Shown: positions 51,355-60,595 of the stretch, one piece after another | How the letters are laid out: each line of letters begins with the position of its first letter | Numbering within the stretch: the first letter of the stretch is position 1 | Origin: an uncultured Acidimicrobiaceae bacterium | Lineage (GTDB): Bacteria > Actinomycetota > Acidimicrobiia > Spongiisociales > UBA5794 | Length of the DNA: 64,000 bases | Direction of reading: 5' to 3' | Assembly: GCA_947259365.1 (NCBI GenBank) | Contig: CAMYMC010000038.1 | Span: 22,927 to 86,926 of the forward strand | The notes under the pieces: model-generated | Databases searched by the model: none | What the model was told of the DNA's origin: nothing | Seen by the model: only the letters and a program-made list of their open reading frames with translations | Made by a program: the position numbers and the translations under genes

Positions 51355-52422
51355 TCAACCCGGCGCGTAGACGGCGAAGACCTTGTTCGAGTTGAAGATG
51401 TGCGTCTCGACGAAGTTGCTCCAATCGAGCGCTGCCCCGAGCTCCTCCATTGCACCGGTGAGGGCGAACCAGTTGAGCATCTCCTGCTGACCGGCGTCCT
51501 CGACCGCGGCGAGCGACGTATCCCGCCAAGCGTCGTAGTCGCCATCGCGAAACGCCGCGTACAGCCGCCGGTCGGCCTCGGTGTGGGGACGGAGCCGCCA
51601 CGTCGCATCGCACAGGAACGCATGCGACCAGCTCGACGAGGCGACGAGGGCGACCCGCCATGGGCTCTCCTTCAGCACGCGCGCCGTTGCCGCCCCCACT
51701 TCCATGACCCGCTTCGGCGACGGCGACGGTGGATCGAACTCGAGCGGGTCGTCCATGCGCGTGACGAATCCCTCGCAGGACACCACCCGCCGCCCGTAGC
51801 AGTTGATCGGGAAGCAGATCGTCGGGTAGTCGTAGCCGGTGCGGTGGTAGTCGAGATACAGCACCGTGTTGGTGAACGCGTGCGCCACGCTGGCGTGGTG
51901 GAGCGGCTTGTAGGCGTACGCGACATCGACGTCGCGGGCGATGAGCTCGCCCACGAGATGCCTGGCGATGTCGGAGCGGCCGCGTAGGCGGTAGTGCTTG
52001 GACTCGTCCTCACCCCAGACGTTCTGTTGTCCCTTCATCATCGACGAGGCCTGGGCATGGCTCCAGGGGCGCAGGTCGAGATCGTCGTAGGCGAGAACCG
52101 CGAACGGCGGGATGAGGTCCTCCTTGAAGTTCTCGTACTGGTCGTCGCCCCAGACGAGCACGACATCGGGCGCGAACGCGTCGAGTGCCGCCCGCACCCG
52201 GTCGAATCCGGCGACGAGCGACGCGCGATGGCCAGTCGCGGCGCGGGCGCCGAAGTCGTCGGACCACTCGGCTTGCATCGGCTCGGGCCAATTGGCGACG
52301 TCCTTCTCCTCAGCGGGGATCGACGTGTCCTCCAGGGTCCAGCGCAAGATGCCGGACATCTCCTCGTCGGGTAGACACAGCGGCGGGTAGTGGGAGAGAC
52401 CGAGACCGAGAACGGCAGCCAT
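51355..52422 (-). CDS. Class III extradiol dioxygenase LigB-type
   Basis: Protein of 355 aa. It starts AVLGLGLSHYPPL with the metal-binding His, and has PDVVLVWGDDQYENF and the later ASSSWSHAFL segment with a conserved His. The class opens catechol-type rings with Fe(II). No catabolic operon surrounds it, so the substrate is unknown. ATG 52422 follows AAAGGAG at seven bases; the longer frame from 52512 is rejected. Confidence 0.8.
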   Translation of the reverse strand: MAAVLGLGLSHYPPLCLPDEEMSGILRWTLEDTSIPAEEKDVANWPEPMQAEWSDDFGARAATGHRASLVAGFDRVRAALDAFAPDVVLVWGDDQYENFKEDLIPPFAVLAYDDLDLRPWSHAQASSMMKGQQNVWGEDESKHYRLRGRSDIARHLVGELIARDVDVAYAYKPLHHASVAHAFTNTVLYLDYHRTGYDYPTICFPINCYGRRVVSCEGFVTRMDDPLEFDPPSPSPKRVMEVGAATARVLKESPWRVALVASSSWSHAFLCDATWRLRPHTEADRRLYAAFRDGDYDAWRDTSLAAVEDAGQQEMLNWFALTGAMEELGAALDWSNFVETHIFNSNKVFAVYAPG

Positions 52423-52594
52423 ATGGGCTCCTTTGCTACGAGCTCGCGACCGATGCGGCGCATGCTGGCACATGCCGCGCCGGTGATGCACCCGTGTCCA
52501 TGGGACCGACACCTGTGAGCTCCGGCTGCGTCCCGAGCACTCGACCGCCCACCGGTGTCGGCCGGAGGCTTGCCAGCCGACACCAGGAGTGCGA

Positions 52595-53167
52595 TCAGGC
52601 GACCGCGCCGGCGGGGGCGGTCTCGATCGCCTCGCGTCCGCCTCGCAGGAAGAGCGACCCGGTGGCCGCCGCCCCGGTGGCGATGATGGTGGCCGTCGTC
52701 CAGGCGACCGGATAGTCGCCGTACCTGTCGGGTGTTCCCACCTGAGCGAGAGTCAGAACGATCTGTGTGGCCAGCCCGGCCAGCATCCCGGCTCCGATCG
52801 CCATCGCCGGCCAACGGACCCGGCGGCTGGCCATCCCGAACAGCAAGAGACCGACGCCGAAGAACGCCATCCACAGTTGAACGGCCCAGGCGGCGACCAC
52901 GGTGGCGACGAGGCCGAGGGCGTAGAACACGTGCCCCGCCCGGACCAGACCTCGCCGTTGGACTCCCGACATGGCTCTGATGAGCATCAGCAGTGTGACG
53001 ACGGCTGCGCCCACCAGGGCCAACGAGCCGATGAGCCACAACGCCAGAGGGCCATCTTCCCATCGGCGGCTTCGGTCGATGACCGTTGCAGCGCCCCACA
53101 GGACGGGAACCGCGAGCCATCCGATCGCGGTGACCATTCCGAGTGGGCTGATACGGGTTTGCGACAT
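52595..53167 (-). CDS. Six-helix hypothetical membrane protein (190 aa)
   Basis: Protein of 190 aa with about six membrane segments (GWLAVPVLWGAATVI, ALWLIGSLALVGAAVVTLLMLI, VFYALGLVATVVAAW, MAFFGVGLLLFG, AMAIGAGMLAGLATQIVL, AWTTATIIATGAAATG). No family name is certain. ATG 53167 has GAGGGGAG upstream. It stands alone between the LigB-type and SLH-type genes. Confidence 0.65.
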   Translation of the reverse strand: MSQTRISPLGMVTAIGWLAVPVLWGAATVIDRSRRWEDGPLALWLIGSLALVGAAVVTLLMLIRAMSGVQRRGLVRAGHVFYALGLVATVVAAWAVQLWMAFFGVGLLLFGMASRRVRWPAMAIGAGMLAGLATQIVLTLAQVGTPDRYGDYPVAWTTATIIATGAAATGSLFLRGGREAIETAPAGAVA

Positions 53168-53522
53168 GGTTGCTCCCCTCTCGTTCACTCGACAGACGAA
53201 CGAGAGGGCCCTCCGGGTGACGCGGGCGGCCGAGCCCAGGCGGCATTCCGGATGTCGGCCACCGTTAGGCTGATCCGACGTCGGTCTCCGCCTGGCGCGT
53301 TCTGTCGGTCACACCTCGAGCGGGCCGTCGGCTCGAAGCCCGGCTCGGCACGACAGCCACCCCGGAACCACCGCCGAGGTGTGGGCGCGAGCGCGACGAC
53401 ACCCTCGAGAAGCACGACGCATGCTCCCCGGGTCGGTCACCGCTCCCGCATCGCGCCACGATGGACGGCGCTGTGGGAAGCCGCGACACCTCCTTCCGTG
53501 CGAGGTCGGATCAGCGACGAAG
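53168..53522. other. Gap between membrane protein and SLH-type gene, no gene seen
   Basis: About 355 bases with no convincing coding frame. Short frames here are Arg/Pro-rich shadows. The region should hold the promoter of the leftward 190-aa membrane gene and the 3' end of the leftward SLH-type transcript, but no clear motif is visible. Confidence 0.5.
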
Positions 53523-54254
53523 CTACGGCCGGAAGACGACGAACTTCCACGCCCCAGACGCCGGGTTCACTGACGAGTTCGTCGGATTGCAGAGCTGGAA
53601 CCGGATCTCCCCGTCCGTCGCCGGCGAAACCGCCGTGACGATCACGGGATCCACGTTCGCGCTCGGCCGCACATAGGCAACATCCTCGAACTGGACGCCT
53701 GTGGCACTGATCGTCCGCAAGACGCAGGAGTTGGCGGCAATGGATGGCGGGTTGAAGCTGAGCTTCTCGTTGAAGACGGCGATGTCGTCCAATCTGAGCG
53801 ACCCATCTGCCACCGCTGCTGAGTCGACTGCTCCAGACGCGAGGCCCGGGTTGGGATACGTGCCGCTGAGATCTCCACCGGCCGTGTCACCAACTTCCAC
53901 GAAACCGGTGGAATCCTTTCCGTCGAGCGTATCGGCGTCGCCCGCGGTGACGGCCGTCGCTGCATCCACCACCTGGTTCTCGGCCAAGCGGCGCAAGAAC
54001 GCCGCCATCTGCTCCCGGGTCACGGTGTCCTGGGGGCAAAAGAGGTCGTTGGTGGGCGGGTTACAGCCCAGCGTCACTCCCGCGTCCGCCAACCAGCCGA
54101 TGTCGCCGTGGAAGATGTTCGTGTCAGGAACGTCGGTGAACCGATGACCCGCAAGGACACCCACGGGGACAGACACGACCGCCACGACAAGGACAATCAA
54201 GGCGAGGCGTACCCAACGCTTACGGATCGTGATCGTGAACGACTGGTCGTCCAT
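53523..54254 (-). CDS. Secreted SLH-type surface protein (243 aa)
   Basis: From ATG 54254: a short cytoplasmic start, one membrane/signal helix (WVRLALIVLVVAVVSVPVGVLAG), then one SLH-like module (IGWLADAGVTLGCNPPTNDLFCPQDTVTREQMAAFLRRLAE). A Gly/Asp-rich linker (DADTLDGKDSTGF, GTYPNPGLASGAV) leads to a beta-rich C-terminal domain with two Cys. It shares the GCNPP...FCP module with the SLH/VanW protein, so both probably attach to the same wall polymer. Confidence 0.8.
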   Translation of the reverse strand: MDDQSFTITIRKRWVRLALIVLVVAVVSVPVGVLAGHRFTDVPDTNIFHGDIGWLADAGVTLGCNPPTNDLFCPQDTVTREQMAAFLRRLAENQVVDAATAVTAGDADTLDGKDSTGFVEVGDTAGGDLSGTYPNPGLASGAVDSAAVADGSLRLDDIAVFNEKLSFNPPSIAANSCVLRTISATGVQFEDVAYVRPSANVDPVIVTAVSPATDGEIRFQLCNPTNSSVNPASGAWKFVVFRP

Positions 54255-54384
54255 CTTGCCTCCCGGAGTCGACAACGGTCTCCCTCGAAACCTACTCGCC
54301 AATCCAGGATGCGGACGGACCTGCCTGCACGTGTCCGAGGGGGCCGGGTGCAGCCCGCCCGGGGCTCAGGGGGTGGCTTCGAGC

Positions 54385-55155
54385 TCATCCGCCGTCGGTC
54401 GGACTGGAGCGCCCAACGTCGTTCAGCCATCCGTAGTGGACCAGGCCTTCTCGAATCCCCGCGGCAAAGGACGCTTCTGCGTGGTACACGGACGCACCCT
54501 GATGAGCCCGCAGCTCCTGTGATGCGTTGCCGACGGCAATGGACCGGAACCCGAGCTCTGGACGCATCATGTCGAGGTCGTTACCCGTGTCGCCGGCGGT
54601 CACCACGGCCTCTGCTGCCACGTCGAGCTCGTGTGCAAGGAACTTGACCGCCTCGCCCTTTCCGGATCGCGATGGCACGAGGTCGAGAAAGCGCCCGTTC
54701 GAGTACACCACCTTGGCACCTAGTCCGTCGGCCGCCAGGCGGGCCCGAATCTCCTGCACGCCCTCATCGGCGCTTCGCTCGAGGAAATAGCTGCTCTTCA
54801 GCGCCGACTGCCATTCGGCAGGCTGCAGCGCCGCCTCCGGGACGGCACGCAGGACCTCCTCGACGCGTGCCTTGTCCCAGTCCTCCGAGATCATCTCGGT
54901 CCATGCGTCATCCAAGCGATACCCGTCGGCAGCAAGGTGCCAGATCTCGGTTCCGACCATGCAGATGCAGGCGCACGCCCGCTTCGTCGTACCGACACCG
55001 GCATAGAAGGCCTCGATCGAGCGCAGGTGCCGTCCCGTCGAGAACGCCACGAGAATCCCCTCGCGCTCGAGTTCCTCCCACAAGGCGATCATCGCCCGAT
55101 CGTCCCCGATGAAGGTGCCATCGAGATCGGTCGCGAGCAATCGTGGCGTTCTCAT
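54385..55155 (-). CDS. HAD-IIB phosphatase, probable sucrose-6-phosphate phosphatase
   Basis: Protein of 256 aa. HAD motif I is LLATDLDGTFIGDD, motif II lies in FSTGRHL, Lys in GKGEAVKFLA (motif III), and motif IV is GDTGNDLDMM. A C2 cap with ICMVGTEIWH fits the sucrose-phosphate phosphatase family. With the GT4 at 57052 it would complete sucrose synthesis. ATG 55155 is chosen because the open frame upstream is not HAD-like and runs into the divergent gene. Confidence 0.82.
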   Translation of the reverse strand: MRTPRLLATDLDGTFIGDDRAMIALWEELEREGILVAFSTGRHLRSIEAFYAGVGTTKRACACICMVGTEIWHLAADGYRLDDAWTEMISEDWDKARVEEVLRAVPEAALQPAEWQSALKSSYFLERSADEGVQEIRARLAADGLGAKVVYSNGRFLDLVPSRSGKGEAVKFLAHELDVAAEAVVTAGDTGNDLDMMRPELGFRSIAVGNASQELRAHQGASVYHAEASFAAGIREGLVHYGWLNDVGRSSPTDGG

Positions 55156-55285
55156 TTGGTATCCCAGCGTCTCGGGAAACGCTACCGAAGCGACCGACCG
55201 ATGCGTGCGCCAAACTCGGTTGACCCTCGAGTCCTTGGCTTTGGGGCGCTCGAGCGGCATCCTGGCTTCACATGCGAGGCCGATT

Positions 55286-57043
55286 GTGACCTCAGCGGCA
55301 ACCGAGCGGCGCTCACCACATCGGCTCCTGGCGCTTGATCTGGCCGCGCTCGGGGCGAGCGACGATGCGGGCTGGACGAGGCTCGGCGACCGGATCGCCG
55401 CGATTCGGCCGGAGATCATCCTCGTGTACATCGGCGAAGCCGCCGCGTCCGGGCTGCCAGAACCCGACTACGTCCTCGACCCGCTCGTCCCGTCGATCGT
55501 CCGCCACCCCGGCGGCGTGCTCGTCGAAGAGTGGCCTCCCCGACCGGAGGAGGCGGACATCGAGCGAGCTCTCGACCACATCGCCGCGGGTCTGCTGATC
55601 CCCTGGTCGCGGGTCTATTGCGTCTTGGGCGCAGAACGCTCGGGGTTCGAAGCCTCTGATCGACTCGTCGTAGTCGGCGGCGATGACGCGCCCGACACCG
55701 CCATCTGGGTGCCGGCGTTGGATGAGGACGACCTGATCGAGGCGCTCGAGGAGCTCCAGCTCTTCGGGGGTACAGCTACGACAGCTCCGGACATCTCCGA
55801 GACAGCGTTCGAAGCGGCCTTGAGTACCCTCCGGCGCAACATCACCGAGCTCGGGTTCAGCGCCGCCTCGGCCGCAGACAACCCACTCAACACGCACGAC
55901 GCGAATTACGCGGCGGTGTGGGCCCGCGACGGCGTGATCACCGGGCTCTGGACGCTGTGCCTCGACGACCCGGAACTGATCGATGCGTTTCGCCGTACCG
56001 TCCAGGTCCTCGCCCGGCATCAAGCACCTTCGGGCCAGATACCGTCGAACGTGCGGCTCGACGGCGAGCGACCCGACTACTCGGGTATCGGGGGCATCGG
56101 CAGCGTCGACTCCGTCCTGTGGTTCGTGATAGGCGCGATACGACTCGTATTCCACACCGGCGACCGCGAATTCGCGTTGGAGATCACCGAACCCGTGGAA
56201 CGCGCCATGGCATGGCTCTCGGCGCACGACGCCAACAACGATGCCCTGATCGAGATCCCCGAGTCATCCGACTGGATGGACATCTTCCCCCGCTCGTACA
56301 ACGTCCTGTACGACGAGGTCCTCTGGTGGCAAGCGTGCCTGGACACGGCGGCGCTCCTCGACGGTCTCGAACGAGACGGCACTCCATGGCGCGAGCATGG
56401 GGAACGTGTCCGCCGGGTCATCCTCGGCCAGTTCTGGCCGAGCGGTGAACAGCTGATGGAGATCGCCGGTTCGCAGACAGGCAGGTTCTCTCCCGGCGAG
56501 GCGTACTACCTGCTGAGCCAGATCACACCCTTCGACTATGGCTGGCGCTGCGACGTCTATGCGAACCTGCTCGCCGCCCTCGGAGGACTCCTGGACGATC
56601 GAAAGCTCGACAGGCTCTTCACGTTCCTGTGGGGCGTCGGGGTCAACAGCCCGTTTCCGGTGACCTGTCTCTACCCACCCATCACGTCGGGGGCGGACGA
56701 TTGGAAGGACTACTTCCTCGTGAACTTCCTCAATATCCCCGACCACTACCACAACGGAGGCCTCTGGCCGTTCATCGGCGGACTCTGGATACGATTCCTC
56801 GCCGCCATCGGAAGGGTCGAACTCGCTCACCGCGAGCTCGCGAGCCTCGCCGAAGCGTGTCGGCTGGGGCTCTACGGGGAGTGGGAGTTCAACGAGTGGC
56901 TTCACGGGAGGACGGGGAGACCGATGGGAAAGGCGCACCAGGCCTGGAGCGCGGCGTCGTACGTCCACGCGTACTCGACCCTGCATCGTGAAGCGAACCC
57001 GAGCGTGTTCCCTGCGCTCGACCCGAGCGTGCTGCGAGACTGA
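55286..57043 (+). CDS. GH100-like invertase with degenerate N-terminal phosphatase domain
   Basis: Protein of 585 aa. Residues 12-170 resemble a sucrose-phosphate-phosphatase fold: RLLALDLAALGASDD stands where DLDGT is expected, and ILVYIGEAAASGLPEPDYV follows the family's LVYVTGR...LPEPDYV pattern, but catalytic Asps are lost. From about 180 to 575 it is an (alpha/alpha)6 glycosidase with AAVWARDGVITGLWTL, ESSDWMDIFPRS and NIPDHYHNGGLWPFIGG, like neutral/alkaline invertases. GTG 55286 has GAGG upstream. It probably hydrolyses sucrose or a related glucoside. Confidence 0.75.
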   Translation: MTSAATERRSPHRLLALDLAALGASDDAGWTRLGDRIAAIRPEIILVYIGEAAASGLPEPDYVLDPLVPSIVRHPGGVLVEEWPPRPEEADIERALDHIAAGLLIPWSRVYCVLGAERSGFEASDRLVVVGGDDAPDTAIWVPALDEDDLIEALEELQLFGGTATTAPDISETAFEAALSTLRRNITELGFSAASAADNPLNTHDANYAAVWARDGVITGLWTLCLDDPELIDAFRRTVQVLARHQAPSGQIPSNVRLDGERPDYSGIGGIGSVDSVLWFVIGAIRLVFHTGDREFALEITEPVERAMAWLSAHDANNDALIEIPESSDWMDIFPRSYNVLYDEVLWWQACLDTAALLDGLERDGTPWREHGERVRRVILGQFWPSGEQLMEIAGSQTGRFSPGEAYYLLSQITPFDYGWRCDVYANLLAALGGLLDDRKLDRLFTFLWGVGVNSPFPVTCLYPPITSGADDWKDYFLVNFLNIPDHYHNGGLWPFIGGLWIRFLAAIGRVELAHRELASLAEACRLGLYGEWEFNEWLHGRTGRPMGKAHQAWSAASYVHAYSTLHREANPSVFPALDPSVLRD

Positions 57044-57051
57044 GCGACTCC

Positions 57052-58344
57052 TCAGCCGACGACTTCGATGAGCATGCGGTCGTGCTGGCTGCGGGCCTTC
57101 TCGAAGGCCTGAAGCGTTCGACGCGCAATGCCACGCCACCCGAAATTGATACGCGCGAACCTGGCGCCGACAATCGAGAGTCGCTCACGGAGCTGCGGGT
57201 AGCGCAGCGGCATCGACAGCATGACGGCATACTCGCGGGGACGCTTCGGGTCGGCGAAGAGCGCGTGCGATCCGAAGTCGAACATCTCCTCGAGCCCGCC
57301 GTGGACCGTGACGACGCATGGCGTCCCACAGGCCATCGCTTCGGCGGCGGTCATGCCGAAGGGCTCGTATCGAGATGGGAGCGCGAAGACCGGCGCGGCC
57401 CGGTAGTAGGCGGCCATGTCGCCGTCCTCTACGTAGCCGAGCCACCGGATGTGCTCTTCGACACCGAGCTCGGTCGCGAGTCCCTGCCACTTCGCGATCC
57501 TCCGCTCGTCGGCCCTCGAGTTGGCTCCCACGGCCAGCTGGAGCCGGGCGTCGGGCACCAGCTCCCGCAGCTCGGGCAGAGCTCGGATCAGCAGGTCGTA
57601 CCCCTTGTTCGCCGCGGCGCGACCGACGGTGTACACATCGTGCCTGCGAAACCCCAACCGGCGTCGAAGCGAGTTGCTCTCCGCTCCCATGATCGGTGTG
57701 TACCGCCCCTCATCGATCCCCGGCGGGATCATCGCGATGTGCGAGTCGGGGACGTCGTAGTCCGCGCCGAGAACCTCGAGTTGCTGGTTCGTCGTGGCGA
57801 TCACGAGATCGCATCGACGGAACGTCAGGAACTCCTTTCGGATCCGCTCCTCGAACCGGTAGTCGGACTCGATCTTCTGCGGGTCGCCGGCCATGCCGTT
57901 CCGCTTCCACGACCCCAACGAATGCGGCGTGTGAACGTGAGCGATCCCGGCTTCTTCGGCGATCTGCTGCCCGGCGTAGCCGGCGTCCCAGTAGTGCGAG
58001 CTGATCAGATCGTATGTGAGTGAGCTGTCCCGAATGGCTCCGGTGAATCGGGCGACGAACTCTCCGAGGTGGTCGTGCATGTCCTCCTTGCGAAGGAACT
58101 CCGATCCGCCGAACGGCACGCGCCACACCCTCAGGTTGTGGCCCATGTCATCGACCTCGGGTTGACCCTCGAAGCGACGCGTGACGATGTCGACCGAGTA
58201 GCCCAGGTCGCGAAACTGCTTGGCGAGCTCCAGCACGAACACCACTTGCCCTCCCGTGTCGGGGAGCCCCAACTCGGGCTCCGCGGCGACGTAGCCGTGA
58301 AGCGAGAGCATGAGTATCCGTGGCAGCTTGGACAGCGTCGTCAC
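57052..58344 (-). CDS. GT4 glycosyltransferase, sucrose-phosphate-synthase-like
   Basis: Protein of 430 aa. The N-terminal domain starts ILMLSLHGYV...PDTGGQVVFVLELAKQF, the donor/acceptor loop typical of sucrose synthase/SPS, and has HTPHSLGSWKR. The C-terminal domain has VGRAAANKGYDLLI and the E-x7-E motif PSRYEPFGMTAAEAMACGTP. It would join UDP-glucose (or GDP-mannose) and a sugar phosphate. The start is GTG 58344. It converges on the invertase gene. Confidence 0.84.
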   Translation of the reverse strand: MTTLSKLPRILMLSLHGYVAAEPELGLPDTGGQVVFVLELAKQFRDLGYSVDIVTRRFEGQPEVDDMGHNLRVWRVPFGGSEFLRKEDMHDHLGEFVARFTGAIRDSSLTYDLISSHYWDAGYAGQQIAEEAGIAHVHTPHSLGSWKRNGMAGDPQKIESDYRFEERIRKEFLTFRRCDLVIATTNQQLEVLGADYDVPDSHIAMIPPGIDEGRYTPIMGAESNSLRRRLGFRRHDVYTVGRAAANKGYDLLIRALPELRELVPDARLQLAVGANSRADERRIAKWQGLATELGVEEHIRWLGYVEDGDMAAYYRAAPVFALPSRYEPFGMTAAEAMACGTPCVVTVHGGLEEMFDFGSHALFADPKRPREYAVMLSMPLRYPQLRERLSIVGARFARINFGWRGIARRTLQAFEKARSQHDRMLIEVVG

Positions 58345-59023
58345 TGGTCACATCCTTGATCGATCGAGCGGTGCCTGCGGTGAAGGATCGGGCGATCGTC
58401 GAGAACCCGACGTGCCCACTCGCCGGGAGCGGCGAGCGCGCGCTTCCACTGCCCGCACCAAGGCTCTCTGGCGCGCTGACCATGACCATACCGATCGACG
58501 TGGATATGGCAACCGAGCCATGACAATGGTGGTCTCCCGGGGCTGCCCTGGGCGGCCCCACCGCGTGTCGATGTCGAGGCGCAGCGCTGACGCCCGCGGC
58601 GGAGGCATTCCGCGGCGGCCGCCTCAGCGAGAGCCGTTTCAACGGGCCCACTGCCCCCTCGGCGCTAGCAAGTCATCAACTGGGAGCGTGCTTCACGCTC
58701 ATCCGGGTAGGCCGTGGCGATCCGGGCGGGCAGAATTCGTAGCGACTGGTCTTCGCCATGGTCTCCCGTTTCGATGCCGCCATCGTGGTTGCGGCTTCGA
58801 TTCGGCACTCACGGACCTCGAGCTGGACCTCGCGATCTCGCAATGGTCGGGTCGCCGTCGCTGCAGGCGGGTCCCCAGTGTCGGAGAGGGGTTCTCGTCG
58901 CGGACTACACGACGTGCAGCGCTCGTGACAACGTTCACGGCCGCGTAGTCGACATGCGGCGCGAGGCCGCCGCGAGGGGGCGAGGTACGCGGCTCGACTA
59001 TGGACCGATCGGCCCGCTTCTCG
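58345..59023. other. Gene-poor 680-bp gap
   Basis: No convincing gene. Frames here are short and Arg/Pro/Ser-rich. Two small hairpins are visible: CTCGCCG/CGGCGAG near 58410-58428, and GAGCGTG-CTT-CACGCTC at 58684-58700, the latter a possible terminator of the leftward lipoprotein gene. An 11-base match to the tRNA-Leu 3' end (GTGTCGGAGAG) lies at 58878-58888. Confidence 0.5.
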
Positions 59024-59881
59024 TCAGTCGCAGTCGACGACCACGGTGCCGTCGATGAGGCCCGCATTGCCGAGGCCGTCGATGAATGCGCCTTCCACCG
59101 TGAACCCGGACTCCGACGCTAGGAATGTCGGTTGGGTATCCGAGAGCTCGGCAGCGTCGAGGTTGAAGACCGCTTCACCCTCGACGGTCACGCCTGCAGC
59201 GCCGATGGCGCCTGCGTCAGATAGATCGAAGCCGAGCGCGATCAGATCGCCCGAGGTCGAGCTGAACGTGTATGTGCCGTCGTGGACGAGGCACTCTCCC
59301 CGGCTCGAGAAGTTGCGGCTTCCGATCGTGGCCCGGCCGACACCCTGGGTGAGCGAAGAGCGAGCGTACAGCGCCCGCGCCTCTTGAGCGTTCGCCTGTT
59401 CGATCCTCATGGAGACGAGAGCCCCGTCTTCCAAGGGGCACTCGTCGTCGCTGGCCCGCACCGGCGCCGTCTGGTCGGCGACACCGATCGTGACGAGGAT
59501 TCCGAGACCCTCGTTCAACGCGACGACGGCCTCATTGGCAACTGGTACGAAACCCCCCGCAGCCAAGAGCTCCTCGTAGTCGACGTCGGCGAAGTCGCGT
59601 CTCAGGGCGTCCAGAACAATCTCGGGGTCGCCCCCCGAGATGAACCCCGTCAGGATGTCCTGTTCCCCGAGGTAGCGGTGGTTGAGGTGGCGAAGACTCA
59701 GGCCGTCGGGGAGGGGTAATCCCACCGGAAGCCAATCAGGGGCGGCCAAATCCATGCCATCGGCCACGCCCCCCTCCTCGACGGTCTCCGGGCAATCGCT
59801 CGAGGAAGGGGGAAGGAGGCCGCACGCGCCACCAGTCACGGTGATGGAGAAGAGGGCGGCCAGTACAACCGACCGTCGCAT
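59024..59881 (-). CDS. Predicted lipoprotein (285 aa)
   Basis: ATG 59881 gives a type II signal peptide (RRSVVLAALFSITVTGGAC) with the lipobox Cys in GGAC. The mature part is acidic and beta-rich, with Cys pairs in SDCPETVEE, DDECPLEDG, RGECLVHDG and the C-terminal VVDCD. No family is recognised. An upstream GTG (59890) with AAAGGTG before it is also possible. Directly upstream is one copy of the 116-bp direct repeat. Confidence 0.72.
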   Translation of the reverse strand: MRRSVVLAALFSITVTGGACGLLPPSSSDCPETVEEGGVADGMDLAAPDWLPVGLPLPDGLSLRHLNHRYLGEQDILTGFISGGDPEIVLDALRRDFADVDYEELLAAGGFVPVANEAVVALNEGLGILVTIGVADQTAPVRASDDECPLEDGALVSMRIEQANAQEARALYARSSLTQGVGRATIGSRNFSSRGECLVHDGTYTFSSTSGDLIALGFDLSDAGAIGAAGVTVEGEAVFNLDAAELSDTQPTFLASESGFTVEGAFIDGLGNAGLIDGTVVVDCD

Positions 59882-59922
59882 AAGAACCACAGGCACCTTT
59901 CGAGGTCCACGCGGGATTCTGC

Positions 59923-60038
59923 CGATCGGACGACGTCCGACGCGGTCACCCGCACACCATCCCGAGTTCATCGAGCACGACAGTCGGGACCGCCGGCGCT
60001 TCAGACGCAACGTCCTCAGCTCACTCATTTGACTCCGC
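59923..60038. repeat. 116-bp imperfect direct repeat, copy 1
   Basis: Begins CGATCGGACGACGTCCGA and ends TTTGACTCCGC. It matches copy 2 (60480-60595) over 116 bases with few differences, and weaker similarity extends about 25 bases further on each side (CTTTCGAG before, GTTCCC...TCGAC after). It lies immediately upstream of the leftward lipoprotein gene (ATG 59881), as copy 2 lies upstream of the leftward membrane-protein gene. Confidence 0.85.
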
Positions 60039-60126
60039 AGGCGCCCGAAGAGTTCCCAGAATCTCGACGCGATCAAGGCCGGTAACTTCCCCTGCGCTGC
60101 AGCGCGATCCGCCCCTCGGACAGCGC

Positions 60127-60435
60127 TCAACTCCAGCCGAGCATCGACCTTCCGAAGACAAGCGCGATACCGGTGAAGGGGCCCGCAAGCAGGATCACGG
60201 CTCGTGCCCACTTGTTGGTGAACAACCGGGCAATCAGGCCCACGACCACGATGCCGGCCACCCACAGACCGATGAGCATCACCACCACGAGACGCTGGAG
60301 GTCGCCCCAGCCGGGATCGTTGGCGCCCAGGATCCCAACGGTGCCGACGACGCCCGCAACGAGTCCATGGAGCGCGAGGATGGACCGGTCGAACGTGGAG
60401 AGGGTTCGACGTTGCTTCTCGGAGCTTGTGGTCAT
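60127..60435 (-). CDS. Small three-helix membrane protein (102 aa)
   Basis: Protein of 102 aa with hydrophobic segments ILALHGLVAGVVGTVGILG, LVVVMLIGLWVAGIVVVGLIARL and AVILLAGPFTGIALVFG. The charged start (TTSSEKQRRTLSTFDR) is cytoplasmic. No family is recognised. Copy 2 of the direct repeat lies just upstream, so it and the lipoprotein gene may share a duplicated promoter. Confidence 0.65.
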   Translation of the reverse strand: MTTSSEKQRRTLSTFDRSILALHGLVAGVVGTVGILGANDPGWGDLQRLVVVMLIGLWVAGIVVVGLIARLFTNKWARAVILLAGPFTGIALVFGRSMLGWS

Positions 60436-60479
60436 GTGACGAGGTTCCGCCCTTTCGAGATTCCCGGCGAGCCATCCCC

Positions 60480-60595
60480 GATCGGACGACGTCCGAGCTG
60501 GTCACCCGCACACCATCCCGAGCTCATGGAGCACGACAGTCGGGACCGCTGGCGCTTCAGACGCAACGTCCTCAGCTCACCTATTTGACTCCGCC
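60480..60595. repeat. 116-bp imperfect direct repeat, copy 2
   Basis: Partner of the repeat at 59923-60038, in the same orientation 557 bases away. Differences are scattered substitutions (for example GAGTTCATCGAG versus GAGCTCATGGAG). Neither copy codes for a recognisable protein. The shared placement upstream of two unrelated leftward genes suggests a duplicated regulatory region. Confidence 0.85.
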
